Part shown: positions 47,157 through 57,064 of the stretch, in pieces
Layout: each line of letters begins with the position of its first letter
How positions within the stretch are numbered: position 1 is the first letter of the stretch
Source: Brevibacterium sp. CCUG 69071
Lineage (GTDB): Bacteria; Actinomycetota; Actinomycetes; Actinomycetales; Brevibacteriaceae
Length of the DNA: 64,000 nucleotides
Direction of reading: 5' to 3'
Assembly (NCBI RefSeq): GCF_021023135.1
Contig: NZ_PGFV01000006.1
Coordinates: forward strand, 1 to 64,000
Notes under the pieces: generated by a model
Databases searched by the model: none
The model's input: only the letters and a program-made list of their open reading frames with translations
What the model was told of the DNA's origin: nothing
Program-made: the position numbers and the translations under genes

Positions 47157-47818
47157 TTCAACCTTTCTATGACGGTCAGGAAAAGCTCTGTCGAGGAGGT
47201 GAACGCCTCGTCCACCTGGTCCTCGGCCAAGTTCTGTGCGGGATCGGACTTCGCCGATCTCAGGGTGTGCTCGATCGGAATGGAGCACAGCTGAGCCAGC
47301 ATGCGCGTGGCGCTGGCTGCGGACTCCTCGTCCGCGAAGTCGACGCCGTGACGCTCGATGCGCCGGCGCACCCCGGCCAGGATCTGGTCGGAGTAGGACC
47401 GCCTCGTCTCCAGACTCAGCATGCTCAGATGCGGATACCGGGACAGGATCGTGCGCACCTTCCGCCTGTTCGTCGAGCGCGGCACGAGGAACTCGAAGGT
47501 GGCGCGGATCGTGTAGGCGAGGTCTTCGGCGAGACGCTCACGAACGGGTTCGAAGTCCTCGACGAACTGCTGCACCTCGGTGGCGAGGTCCGCGGACTCC
47601 GTGAAGCCGAGAATGGCCATTTCCTTGGTCGGGAAATAGTTGAAGAACGTGCGCGTCGAGACCTCCGCAGCCTCCGCGATGTGCGCGACGGTCACATTGT
47701 CGAGACCGTGATCGACGACCAGATCGACGGCAGCGGTGTGAATGGCCGCACGACGCTCTCGGGTCTTGCGCTCGCGCAGCGACACTTCTGGTTCGGAACT
47801 CACCAGAAAATTATGCAT
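47153..47818 (-). CDS. TetR-family repressor of the adjacent MFS pump
   Basis: A 221-aa regulator with an N-terminal TetR helix-turn-helix (about residues 18-65: RERRAAIHTAAVDLVVDHGLDNVTVAHIAEAAEVSTRTFFNYFPTKE) and a helical ligand domain. ATG 47818 is close to a 32-bp near-perfect palindrome (47830-47861), so it probably represses itself and the pump. The ligand is unknown. Confidence 0.9.
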   Translation of the reverse strand: MHNFLVSSEPEVSLRERKTRERRAAIHTAAVDLVVDHGLDNVTVAHIAEAAEVSTRTFFNYFPTKEMAILGFTESADLATEVQQFVEDFEPVRERLAEDLAYTIRATFEFLVPRSTNRRKVRTILSRYPHLSMLSLETRRSYSDQILAGVRRRIERHGVDFADEESAASATRMLAQLCSIPIEHTLRSAKSDPAQNLAEDQVDEAFTSSTELFLTVIERLK

Positions 47819-47829
47819 CTATTGCAATT

Positions 47830-47861
47830 TTGCATCAAGTGCAGAAGTGCACTTCATGCAA
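47830..47861. promoter_or_regulatory. TetR operator, 32-bp palindrome
   Basis: Arms TTGCATCAAGTGCA (47830-47843) and TGCACTTCATGCAA (47848-47861) are complementary except at one base, with GAAG between. A further TTGCAATTTTGCA segment lies at 47822-47834. It sits directly upstream of tetR. Confidence 0.65.
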
Positions 47862-47929
47862 ATATGGCCCGTGATCTTGATTACACGGCTTGACCGGCGC
47901 GGGAATAAGACCACCACCGCGGTCGTTGA

Positions 47930-47948
47930 TTGAGTCGTATACGCTCAA
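47930..47948 (+). promoter_or_regulatory. HspR box (HAIR-like)
   Basis: TTGAGT-N7-GCTCAA differs by one base from the core of the HspR-associated inverted repeat CTTGAGT-N7-ACTCAAG. It lies about 20 nt before the ClpC-like start. HspR represses clpB and the dnaK operon in other actinobacteria. Confidence 0.55.
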
Positions 47949-47968
47949 CTTTCCAACAGGAGGTCACG

Positions 47969-50506
<2,538 letters not shown>

Positions 50507-50561
50507 TCCTGCGGGATCGGCACGGCCGCACCGAGCACAGCGAACCGGCGTGAGCCGAGCA

Positions 50562-50600
50562 GAGCCCGGGGCGGAGGATGCGTTCCTCCGCCCCGGGCTC
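50562..50600. terminator. terminator hairpin after the ClpC-like gene
   Basis: A perfect 17-bp G+C-rich stem (50562-50578, 50584-50600) with a 5-nt loop, 56 nt after the stop. Confidence 0.7.
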
Positions 50601-50603
50601 TTC

Positions 50604-50688
50604 GCGTGCATCCGGTCGGGGCGTGCATCTGATCGGCGCGTGCACCCGGTCCGCGCGTGCACCCGGTCCGGGTGTGCATCTGGTCGTC
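50604..50688. repeat. five 17-bp tandem repeats
   Basis: Five imperfect units of consensus GCGTGCAYCYGGTCSGS directly follow the terminator (50604, 50621, 50638, 50655, 50672). Units are contiguous with no spacers. The repeat lies between convergent genes and no gene covers it. Confidence 0.85.
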
Positions 50689-50704
50689 GCGCAATGCGGC
50701 GGTC

Positions 50705-50734
50705 GAAGAAGTCGTCGCCAGTGACGACTTTTTC
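50705..50734. repeat. palindromic repeat family 2, copy B
   Basis: 12-bp arms with one mismatch around gccagt, sharing the GTCGTC...GACGACTT core and the following TTTCGC with copies at 25461 and 63284. It lies at the 3' side of yidC between convergent genes. Confidence 0.55.
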
Positions 50735-50769
50735 CGATTTCGCAGTGATCGAGACGGACGAGGCTCCGC

Positions 50770-51564
50770 TCAGCTCTTCACCGGCTCGTTCGCGCCGAGG
50801 AGGCGGTTGAGCACCAGCCGTTCGCCGAGCGTCCAGGTGCTCGTTGTCAGTAGGTACAGGCCCGCGGCCAGCGGCACGAACAGGGCGATGATCGCGGTGA
50901 TGAACGGCATGAAGCTCAGCACCTTCGTCACGCCCGAGAGATCGGGCATCGCCGGGCGATCAGCACTCGAGACCGCCGGCGACTGCGTGCTCGCCGGCTC
51001 CGGCATCGCCGGGGTCAGGAGGTGCCGGGAGAATCCGGCGACCACGGCGATGAGGACGACGAGCACGAGGTAGACGGTGATCGAGACCCCGCTGAGGTCA
51101 CCGGCGCCCATGAGCGTAAAGAAGCTCGAACCCAGCGGGAGACCGAAGAGCGTGTGTCCGAGGAGTTCGTTGGCATGCCCGTTGACGAACGTATGGATGA
51201 AGAGCCCGTAGACGGCCATGAGCACGGGCATCTGCGCGAGCACGGGCAGACAGCCGGCCATCGGAGAGGCCTTCTCCTCCTTGTACAGTTCCATGACCTT
51301 CTGCTGCATGAGCTCGGGCTGCTTCTTGTACTTGGTCTGGATGGCCGTGATCTTCGGGGCCAGCCGCCGGCGGGTCATTCCGGCCTTGACCTGGGAGAGT
51401 CCGACGGGGATGAGCAGGCATCTGACGACGAGGGTGAGGACCACGACGGCCAGGGCCGCGCTCTGGGCTCCGGCGAGGGGTTCGAGCAGGGAGCTGAGTC
51501 CGGTGACGATCCAGTAGGCGGCGTCGACGAGCAGTTCGATGGGCGGGAATTCGTAGATGTTCAT
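50770..51564 (-). CDS. yidC: YidC/Oxa1-type membrane protein insertase (accessory copy)
   Basis: Inserts proteins into the cytoplasmic membrane. The 264-aa product lacks the large periplasmic domain of Gram-negative YidC. The core has the hydrophilic-groove helix VVLTLVVRCLLIPVGLSQVKAGM, the cytoplasmic hairpin APKITAIQTKYKKQPELMQQKVMELYKEEKASPMAGCLPVLAQMPV, and C-terminal helices with PFITAIIALFVPLAAGLYLLTTSTWTL. The main actinobacterial yidC lies with rpmH-rnpA at oriC; this copy does not, so it is probably a second paralogue. It is downstream of a DUF6412 gene on the same strand. Confidence 0.9.
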   Translation of the reverse strand: MNIYEFPPIELLVDAAYWIVTGLSSLLEPLAGAQSAALAVVVLTLVVRCLLIPVGLSQVKAGMTRRRLAPKITAIQTKYKKQPELMQQKVMELYKEEKASPMAGCLPVLAQMPVLMAVYGLFIHTFVNGHANELLGHTLFGLPLGSSFFTLMGAGDLSGVSITVYLVLVVLIAVVAGFSRHLLTPAMPEPASTQSPAVSSADRPAMPDLSGVTKVLSFMPFITAIIALFVPLAAGLYLLTTSTWTLGERLVLNRLLGANEPVKS

Positions 51565-51695
51565 GGCGGTGCGTCCTTCGCTGAGGTGCGGTGATGGGCC
51601 GGTGGCAGCCATCGCCGGAACGACGCACAGAAGCACAACCTCGCCGAGGTGGGGGTGCAGTGGGAGTGAGAGCCCTCAGGCAGTCACACGGTCGT

Positions 51696-52001
51696 TCAGG
51701 CGCTGGCGCGAACGACGAGTGAAGGAGCTCTGGGCCGAGCGGTGCCGGGTGTTCCCGGTTCCTCGGGCATGCGGAAGTCACGGACCGCGGTCCGCTCATT
51801 CGGAAGGGTGGGCACCCGGGTGGCCAGAGAAAGCACCCTGACCAGGGCCGTCGATGCCCATGAGGCGATCGGGGCCAGCAATGCCGCGCCCAAGAGGACG
51901 AGCACGAGCATGTGGGTGGGGGACTGCGGGAGAGCCGAATCGACGTCGGAGACGAGCACGGCAAGCAGGAACTGCAGCGTCATCAGCAGATTCATCAGCA
52001 T
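51696..52001 (-). CDS. DUF6412-like small membrane protein
   Basis: A 101-aa protein with two hydrophobic segments (NLLMTLQFLLAVLV and HMLVLVLLGAALLAPIASWAS) and a basic, Pro-rich tail. The pattern and position next to a YidC-type gene match the actinobacterial DUF6412 family, whose function is not known. The 131-nt gap before yidC contains no evident gene. A helper role in insertion is conceivable but unproven. Confidence 0.65.
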   Translation of the reverse strand: MLMNLLMTLQFLLAVLVSDVDSALPQSPTHMLVLVLLGAALLAPIASWASTALVRVLSLATRVPTLPNERTAVRDFRMPEEPGTPGTARPRAPSLVVRASA

Positions 52002-52055
52002 GGTCTCGTCCTCCTCTCCGTGGCCGATGCTAGCATGCGCACCTGCGCGGAGAGC

Positions 52056-52694
52056 TCAGTCCTCGGCGGCCTTGAGGAGATCGGGGTCCCGGGCGAGTCG
52101 CACGAGTGCCGCCGCCAGCCGCGCCAGGTCCTCGCCTGCGACCAGGTCGGCCAGCTCCTCGTCGCCCTCCGGCAATCCGGCAGTCTGCGCTCCCTTGCGG
52201 ACCAGCGGGTCGAACGCCGGTCGCACCGTGGGCCAGACCTGCTGGACCTCACGCAGGAAGATGTTCGCCCCGGTCGGACCGACTCCGGTGAACTCCCGGA
52301 GCAGTGCGGCGATCCGGCGGGGCCGTCCCTCCGCCTCATCACGCAGCCGCCGCAGGTCTCCGTGCCACCGCTCGATGAGCAGTTCGGCGGCCTCTGCCAA
52401 TCGGGTGGAGGTGCTCTCGTCATATCGGCGATAGCCGCCGCGGCCGAGCGCATCGACGCGCTGCTGCCACGTGCTCGCCCGCAGCCGCTGAGGTGTCCTC
52501 CAGCCCTTCGAGTGCAGCTCGCGCGCAGTGGTGAGGGCGATATCGGAGCCGATCGGCTTGGACAGCAGGAGGCTGAGGACGAGCAGCTGCCACAGTGGGG
52601 CCGGTTTGTCGCGCAGCGTGATTGCGGCGTCAGCGGCAAATGTGCGGCCGTGGGCATCGATGAGGCGTACGGCACGTTTTCGCTGAGTGCTCAT
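52056..52694 (-). CDS. HhH-GPD-type endonuclease/glycosylase-like protein
   Basis: A 212-aa helical protein with a helix-hairpin-helix motif, LLREFTGVGPTGANIFLREVQ, in the position used by endonuclease III-family DNA repair enzymes. The catalytic Lys and FeS cysteines of endonuclease III are not evident, so activity is uncertain; a non-catalytic or divergent repair role is possible. Start 52694 is chosen because the in-frame extension to 52901 covers the neighbouring clpP promoter and has no family features. It is divergent from the clpP operon. Confidence 0.7.
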   Translation of the reverse strand: MSTQRKRAVRLIDAHGRTFAADAAITLRDKPAPLWQLLVLSLLLSKPIGSDIALTTARELHSKGWRTPQRLRASTWQQRVDALGRGGYRRYDESTSTRLAEAAELLIERWHGDLRRLRDEAEGRPRRIAALLREFTGVGPTGANIFLREVQQVWPTVRPAFDPLVRKGAQTAGLPEGDEELADLVAGEDLARLAAALVRLARDPDLLKAAED

Positions 52695-52762
52695 GCCGCC
52701 GATCTTAGGCCGGTCCCGGGGCGGGCAGTCAAGAGCCGCCGGTGCCACAGAATCCGGGATCC

Positions 52763-52799
52763 ATCCGCTCACAGCGGCATGGCACCGCCGTGAGCGGAT
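52763..52799. promoter_or_regulatory. inverted repeat upstream of the clpP pair
   Basis: 15-bp arms (52763-52777, 52785-52799) with one mismatch and a 7-nt spacer, 40 nt before the first clpP start. Possibly an operator for a Clp-gene regulator; it does not match a known ClgR or PopR box well. Confidence 0.35.
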
Positions 52800-52839
52800 T
52801 CGTGTTCCGCTGACCGGCGCACAAGGCCACAGTGAGGGC

Positions 52840-53475
52840 ATGTACACACATCTTGCGCCATTCCTGCCGACCCTCTCCGACTCCGAGGACGATCCCGACA
52901 CCAGCCCGATCCCCGAATCCCAGCGGATGCTCTACGCCTACCGCACCGTGGTCTTCACCGGGGAGCCGCGCGATGAGAACGGCATGGAGATCATCTCCCG
53001 ACTCGTCCTCCTCTCCGCCGAGGACCCGCAGGCCGACATCCATCTGTGGATCAACTCGCCGGGCGGATCCGTGCCGATGATGCACGCGATCGCCGATACG
53101 ATCGCGACCTTGCCGAACGACGTCGTCACGATCGCGTTCGGGTGGGCCGCCTCGGCGGGGCAGTTCGTCCTGTCCCTGGGCACCCCGGGCAAGCGCCTCG
53201 CACTCCCGAACGCCCGCATCCTCCTCCACCAGGGCTCGAGCGGAATCGGCGGGGCCGCCGCCGATATCGAACTCCAAGGCAGCGACCTCCGGGAAGTCAG
53301 GGACTCGGTGCTTCACCGTCTCTCCGCGGCGACGGGGCAGGACTATGACACGATCTTCGCCGATTCCCTCCGCGACAGATGGTTCTCCGCGACCGCGGCC
53401 CTCGAGTACGGACTCATCGACCGGATCCTCGACGATCCGGCCGAACTCCACGGAATGATCGGAGCACGCCGATGA
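52840..53475 (+). CDS. clpP: ClpP protease subunit, catalytically complete
   Basis: A 211-aa ClpP-fold serine protease subunit. The triad is intact: S105 (GWAASAGQF), H130 (ILLHQGSSG) and D179 (LRDRWFSATAALEYGLID). It is divergent from the canonical ClpP: GW replaces GM/GQ and the N-terminal axial-loop region is short. It forms a two-gene operon with the next gene (ATGA overlap). Such pairs assemble hetero-tetradecamers in other bacteria. The ClpC-like ATPase at 47969-50506 is a candidate partner. Confidence 0.88.
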   Translation: MYTHLAPFLPTLSDSEDDPDTSPIPESQRMLYAYRTVVFTGEPRDENGMEIISRLVLLSAEDPQADIHLWINSPGGSVPMMHAIADTIATLPNDVVTIAFGWAASAGQFVLSLGTPGKRLALPNARILLHQGSSGIGGAAADIELQGSDLREVRDSVLHRLSAATGQDYDTIFADSLRDRWFSATAALEYGLIDRILDDPAELHGMIGARR

Positions 53476-54053
53476 GCCAGTACACGATCCCGAACGTCGT
53501 CGACCGCTCGGGCAGCAGCGAGAAGATCGTCGACGTGTACTCTCATCTGCTCGGCAACCGCATCATCTACCTCGGTGTGGGCATCGACGACGGGGTGGCG
53601 AACACGATCATCGCCCAGCTGCTCCACCTCGAGGCGAACAATCACGAGCTGCCGATCCACCTCTACATCAACTCTCCGGGCGGCTCGCTGACGGCGATGA
53701 CCGCGATCTATGACGCAATGCGCCACATCCGCGCGACCGTGGCCACGACCTGTGTGGGTCAGGCCGCTGCCGATGCCGCGGTGCTCCTGGCCGCCGGTCA
53801 GCCCGGGCAGCGTTCGATGCTCGAACATGCCCGTGCGGTGCTGCGCCAGCCCTACGCCGAAGGGGCGCGGGGAACCATTCCTGATCTCATCCTCGCCGCC
53901 GATGAGATGTCCCGGCAGCGCCGTGAGGTCGAAGCCATGCTCGCCCGCGGCACCGGTCGCAGCCTCGAGCAGATCCATGCAGATCTCGATCGGGACCTCG
54001 TCCTCGACGCCGAGGCGGCCAAGGAGTTCGGGCTGATCGACCAGATCCTCTGA
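53472..54053 (+). CDS. ClpP paralogue lacking catalytic Ser and His (ClpR-like)
   Basis: A 193-aa ClpP-fold protein. LYINSPGGSLTAMTAIYDAM and LDRDLVLDAEAAKEFGLIDQIL are ClpP-like, but the nucleophile motif reads GQAAADAA (A100 in place of Ser) and the His motif reads AVLRQPYAEG (R125 in place of His). Asp is kept. By sequence it should be inactive, as in the ClpR subunits of cyanobacteria and plastids. The start overlaps the active clpP stop, so equal synthesis and a mixed complex are likely (inference). Confidence 0.88.
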   Translation: MSQYTIPNVVDRSGSSEKIVDVYSHLLGNRIIYLGVGIDDGVANTIIAQLLHLEANNHELPIHLYINSPGGSLTAMTAIYDAMRHIRATVATTCVGQAAADAAVLLAAGQPGQRSMLEHARAVLRQPYAEGARGTIPDLILAADEMSRQRREVEAMLARGTGRSLEQIHADLDRDLVLDAEAAKEFGLIDQIL

Positions 54054-54156
54054 GGCCTCGCCCGGAGCAGGGAACCACGCGTACTCCGCGCAGAGGGCAG
54101 CGCGATACTCCCCGGGGATGACGACGCAGACCCGGGCGGGTGACTACGATCGGAGA

Positions 54157-55437
54157 ATGAGCCGAACCCTGGGCCTGTCCGCGATCGCCCTGCTGCTGCA
54201 GCTGCCGTTCGCAATCGTGCTCGCCGCCGGCTCGGATGCCGGAATCGTCGCCGGCGCCGTCCGCATCGGCGTGGCCCTGGCCTCACCGCTGGTCTTCCTG
54301 ATCCTGGCCCGCCGCCCCGGCTTCCGTGTCGCGGTGCTCGCGGGTCTCACGCTGCTCGACATCCTCGTCTGGGCGGCACTGTCCTCGGCCGTCGATTCTC
54401 CGGGCGACTTCGGCTTCGTCGCCGGCCACGGGAGCGGAACCGGGCCGCCCTGGTCACAGGGATTCGCCGGACCGGAGATGACCCCGTTCTATGCGGCCTA
54501 CCTGTTCGCGATCGTCGCGGCCATGCTCGGCGGGCAGACCGCGCCGGCGATCGCTTCGGCCGCCGGGGTGTGGCTCGGTGCCCTGCTGATCGGTCCGCTG
54601 TTCGGCGTCGACTGGTCGGCCGGTCGGGTCGCCTCGGCGAGCATCGGCCTGGCCATCGCGGTGGGAATCGGAGCCTTCGTCCGCAGGCGACGCGAGACCA
54701 GACGGCGGGAGGCCGCGGCCACCGCCGCCCGCCACGCCGAGGTGGTCCAAGACGAACGCCTGCGCATCGCCCGCGACCTCCACGACGTCCTCGGCCACTC
54801 GCTGTCGCAGATCAACGTGCAGGCCGGGGTCGGTGAACACCTCATCGACCGAGACCCCGAGCAGGCTCGGGCCGCACTCGCGGCGATCAGACGGCTGAGC
54901 AGCACCGGGCTGAACGAGGTCCGGGCGCTCCTGCATACGATGCGCTCGGACATGACCGGCGCAGAGGGCAGCGAGGATGCCCCCTTGGCCCCGGTGCGCG
55001 GCCTCGACGACCTGCCCGCGCTGATTGCGAGCATGACCGGGGGACCGGCCATCGACCTCGACGACCGGCGACCGCTGGCGGCCGACGGCACTCGTCAGCG
55101 TCCGGGTGAGGCCGTCGGTGCCGCCGCCTACCGGATCGTTCAGGAGGCCCTGACCAACGTCGTCCGGCATGCTCGCGCCGAGGCCGCCCACGTCGAGATC
55201 GCCCGCACCGAGACGCGCCTGCACATCCGCGTCCACGACGACGGCACCGGGCTCGGCGAGGCGCAGGAGGGGACTGGGATCATCGGGATGCGGGAGCGAG
55301 CCAAGCTGCTCCACGGCACCGTCACAATCACCTCGGCGTCGGAGACCGGAACCGCAGCCGCATCCGGCACCGAGGTGGCCGCCGACCTGCCGTGGACGAC
55401 GGCCGAGCCCGGCCGCACAGTAGAGGACGACCGATGA
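54157..55437 (+). CDS. sensor histidine kinase, NarL/LiaS-DesK type
   Basis: A 426-aa membrane sensor with about six N-terminal helices (residues 1-165), a coiled basic linker (VRRRRETRRREAAATAARHAEV), a HisKA_3 domain with the phospho-acceptor H209 in RIARDLHDVLGHSLSQIN, and a HATPase domain ending in HDDGTGLGEAQEGTGIIGMRERAKLL. The signal is unknown. TACGAT (54145-54150) lies 6 nt before ATG 54157, so the in-frame ATG at 54118 is not used and the mRNA is probably leaderless. The response-regulator gene overlaps by 4 nt. Confidence 0.9.
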   Translation: MSRTLGLSAIALLLQLPFAIVLAAGSDAGIVAGAVRIGVALASPLVFLILARRPGFRVAVLAGLTLLDILVWAALSSAVDSPGDFGFVAGHGSGTGPPWSQGFAGPEMTPFYAAYLFAIVAAMLGGQTAPAIASAAGVWLGALLIGPLFGVDWSAGRVASASIGLAIAVGIGAFVRRRRETRRREAAATAARHAEVVQDERLRIARDLHDVLGHSLSQINVQAGVGEHLIDRDPEQARAALAAIRRLSSTGLNEVRALLHTMRSDMTGAEGSEDAPLAPVRGLDDLPALIASMTGGPAIDLDDRRPLAADGTRQRPGEAVGAAAYRIVQEALTNVVRHARAEAAHVEIARTETRLHIRVHDDGTGLGEAQEGTGIIGMRERAKLLHGTVTITSASETGTAAASGTEVAADLPWTTAEPGRTVEDDR

Positions 55438-56108
55438 CCGCGATCACCGTGGCAATCGCCGACGATCACCAGCTGGTGCGGGCGGGCTTCGCCTCGCTGC
55501 TCGACTCCGAGGACGACATCTCCGTGACAGTCCAGGCCTCCGGCGGTGAGGAGCTGGTTGAGAAGGTGCGGGCGACCCCGGTCGATGTGGTCCTCATGGA
55601 CATCAGGATGCCCGCCGGGGACGGTCTGTGGGCGACCGAGGAGATCGCCGCGAACCCGCGGCTGGACGGAGTGCGGGTGGTGCTGGTGACGACCTTCGGC
55701 CTCGACGACTACATCGTGAGGGCCGTGCGGGCAGGGGCCAGCGGGTTCCTGCTCAAGGACACCGAGCCGGTCGATCTCATCCGTGCCGTCCGCGTCGTCG
55801 CCGCAGGCGAGGCGCTGCTTTCACCCGAGGTCACGAAGTACCTGCTGACACGCATGTCACTGGGCCTGCGAACCGGACCTGAGCACGGACTCGAGGCCCT
55901 CACCGAGCGGGAGCGTGAGGTCCTCGCCCTCGTCGGCCAAGGCCTGTCCAACGACGAGATCGCGGCCCGACTCGTTCTCTCACCGCTGACGGCGAAGACC
56001 CACGTCTCGCGGATCATGACGAAGGTCGCCGCCCGCGACCGCGTCCACCTCGTCGTCCTCGCCTACGAATCCGGGCTCGTCTCACCCGGCTGGTTGGGCG
56101 AGACCTGA
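55434..56108 (+). CDS. response regulator, NarL/FixJ family
   Basis: A 224-aa two-domain regulator: a receiver with phospho-acceptor D56 in VVLMDIRMP and the conserved Lys in FLLKD, then a LuxR-type helix-turn-helix (LTEREREVLALVGQGLSNDEIAARLVLSPLTAKTHVSRIMTKV). The ATG overlaps the kinase stop, so the two form one system. The targets are unknown; the SHOCT protein just downstream or the nearby clpP pair are possible but unsupported. Confidence 0.93.
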   Translation: MTAITVAIADDHQLVRAGFASLLDSEDDISVTVQASGGEELVEKVRATPVDVVLMDIRMPAGDGLWATEEIAANPRLDGVRVVLVTTFGLDDYIVRAVRAGASGFLLKDTEPVDLIRAVRVVAAGEALLSPEVTKYLLTRMSLGLRTGPEHGLEALTEREREVLALVGQGLSNDEIAARLVLSPLTAKTHVSRIMTKVAARDRVHLVVLAYESGLVSPGWLGET

Positions 56109-56227
56109 GGGCGTCATCCCCGGGGAGCAGCCGCAGTGACTCCCGGCGGGGGATTCGCCGAGGCGGCCGAGAGCGAAGGATGGATGCCAGGTCCACGACA
56201 CCCGTGGACACCTGACAAGGAGGCATC

Positions 56228-56509
56228 ATGCATATGGAACACGGACCCGGTCTCTGGCCGTTCTTCGTCCTCATCCCGATCTTCTGGGTCGTCGTCATCG
56301 GCCTGGTCGTCACGCTCATCATCACCCTCAACCGTCGCCGCTGGCGCAATGCCGGGGGACCGCCGTGGGCGGATTCGCGCAACCAAGGCGTCAGGAGCGC
56401 CGAGGCGACCTTGGCCGAGCGCTTCGCCCAGGGGGACATCGAGGAGGCCGACTACCGGGCCAGGCTCGAGGTGCTGCGGGCCAATCGGCCCGATCCGGGC
56501 AACGGCTGA
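56228..56509 (+). CDS. small SHOCT-domain membrane protein
   Basis: A 93-aa protein with one hydrophobic helix (WPFFVLIPIFWVVVIGLVVTLIITL) and a C-terminal SHOCT motif (AEATLAERFAQGDIEEADYRARLEVLR). The function is not established; SHOCT domains are thought to aid oligomerisation. aaggagg (56217-56223) precedes ATG 56228. It follows the two-component genes by about 120 nt and its stop abuts the stop of the XRE regulator on the other strand. Confidence 0.85.
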   Translation: MHMEHGPGLWPFFVLIPIFWVVVIGLVVTLIITLNRRRWRNAGGPPWADSRNQGVRSAEATLAERFAQGDIEEADYRARLEVLRANRPDPGNG

Positions 56510-56869
56510 TCAGGCCGCCAGAGACAGCTGCGCCCGTCCGCGCAGGGGAGCGGCGGGTGCAGCTGTCGCCCTGCCCGGAGAGCCCAGAGCGCTGAGCTGC
56601 AGGGATCCCTGACCGAGATCGCTCGCAGCGAGCACGAGGACCTGCGGGAGTTCGAGCCCGAGGACCACGGCGATCGCCTCGATGACCTCGGAGGAGGGGT
56701 CCTTGAGACCGCGTTCGACCTCGGAGAGATACTGGGTCGAGACCCCGGAGCGTCGGGAGACGGCGGCCAGCGTCAGAGCGAGGCCGGTGCGGCGCAGACG
56801 CAGCACCCGGCCCAGCGCCTCACGCCAGAGCAGCGGGGGAGTCCGATGGTCCTCACGATGTGCGTCCAT
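56510..56869 (-). CDS. XRE-family regulator, ClgR/PopR-like
   Basis: A 119-aa protein with a helix-turn-helix at about residues 20-75 (LGRVLRLRRTGLALTLAAVSRRSGVSTQYLSEVERGLKDPSSEVIEAIAVVLGLEL). The QYLSEVERGLKDPSSE signature is that of ClgR and PopR, activators of clp genes in actinobacteria. A two-gene clpP operon and a ClpC-like gene lie within 9 kb, so it may control them; no clear ClgR box was found there. The tail is low-complexity. Confidence 0.75.
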   Translation of the reverse strand: MDAHREDHRTPPLLWREALGRVLRLRRTGLALTLAAVSRRSGVSTQYLSEVERGLKDPSSEVIEAIAVVLGLELPQVLVLAASDLGQGSLQLSALGSPGRATAAPAAPLRGRAQLSLAA

Positions 56870-56997
56870 GCTGCGAGCCTAGGGGCAGACGGGCGCGGCT
56901 GCGAGGGTTTCTGCTGTGAGCAGATGGACGCAGACTCCGAGCCGATCGACACGGGTTCGGAGACTCTTCTCACACAGGTTTCAAACTTTTTGAAACT

Positions 56998-57016
56998 TTA
57001 AGTTAGGCTGGCCTTT
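56998..57016 (+). promoter_or_regulatory. DtxR/IdeR-type iron box upstream of the siderophore-binding protein
   Basis: The 19-mer TTAAGTTAGGCTGGCCTTT matches the DtxR consensus at 14 of 19 positions. It overlaps a likely promoter, with TTGAAA at 56990-56995 and an A/T-rich -10 near 57016-57021. A second palindrome, GTTTCA-N7-TGAAAC, lies at 56978-56996. Confidence 0.65.
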
Positions 57017-57064
57017 GTAAAACACGAGGGATCCCATGGAATCCCACTTGTCGAAGGGGCAGAA

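Noticed and set aside
50604..50688. possible CRISPR array
   Set aside because: Units are contiguous 17-mers without unique spacers and no cas genes are present.
52804..52819. ClgR box upstream of the clpP pair
   Set aside because: GTTCCGCTGACCGGCG resembles the ClgR motif only with an inserted base, so it was not called.
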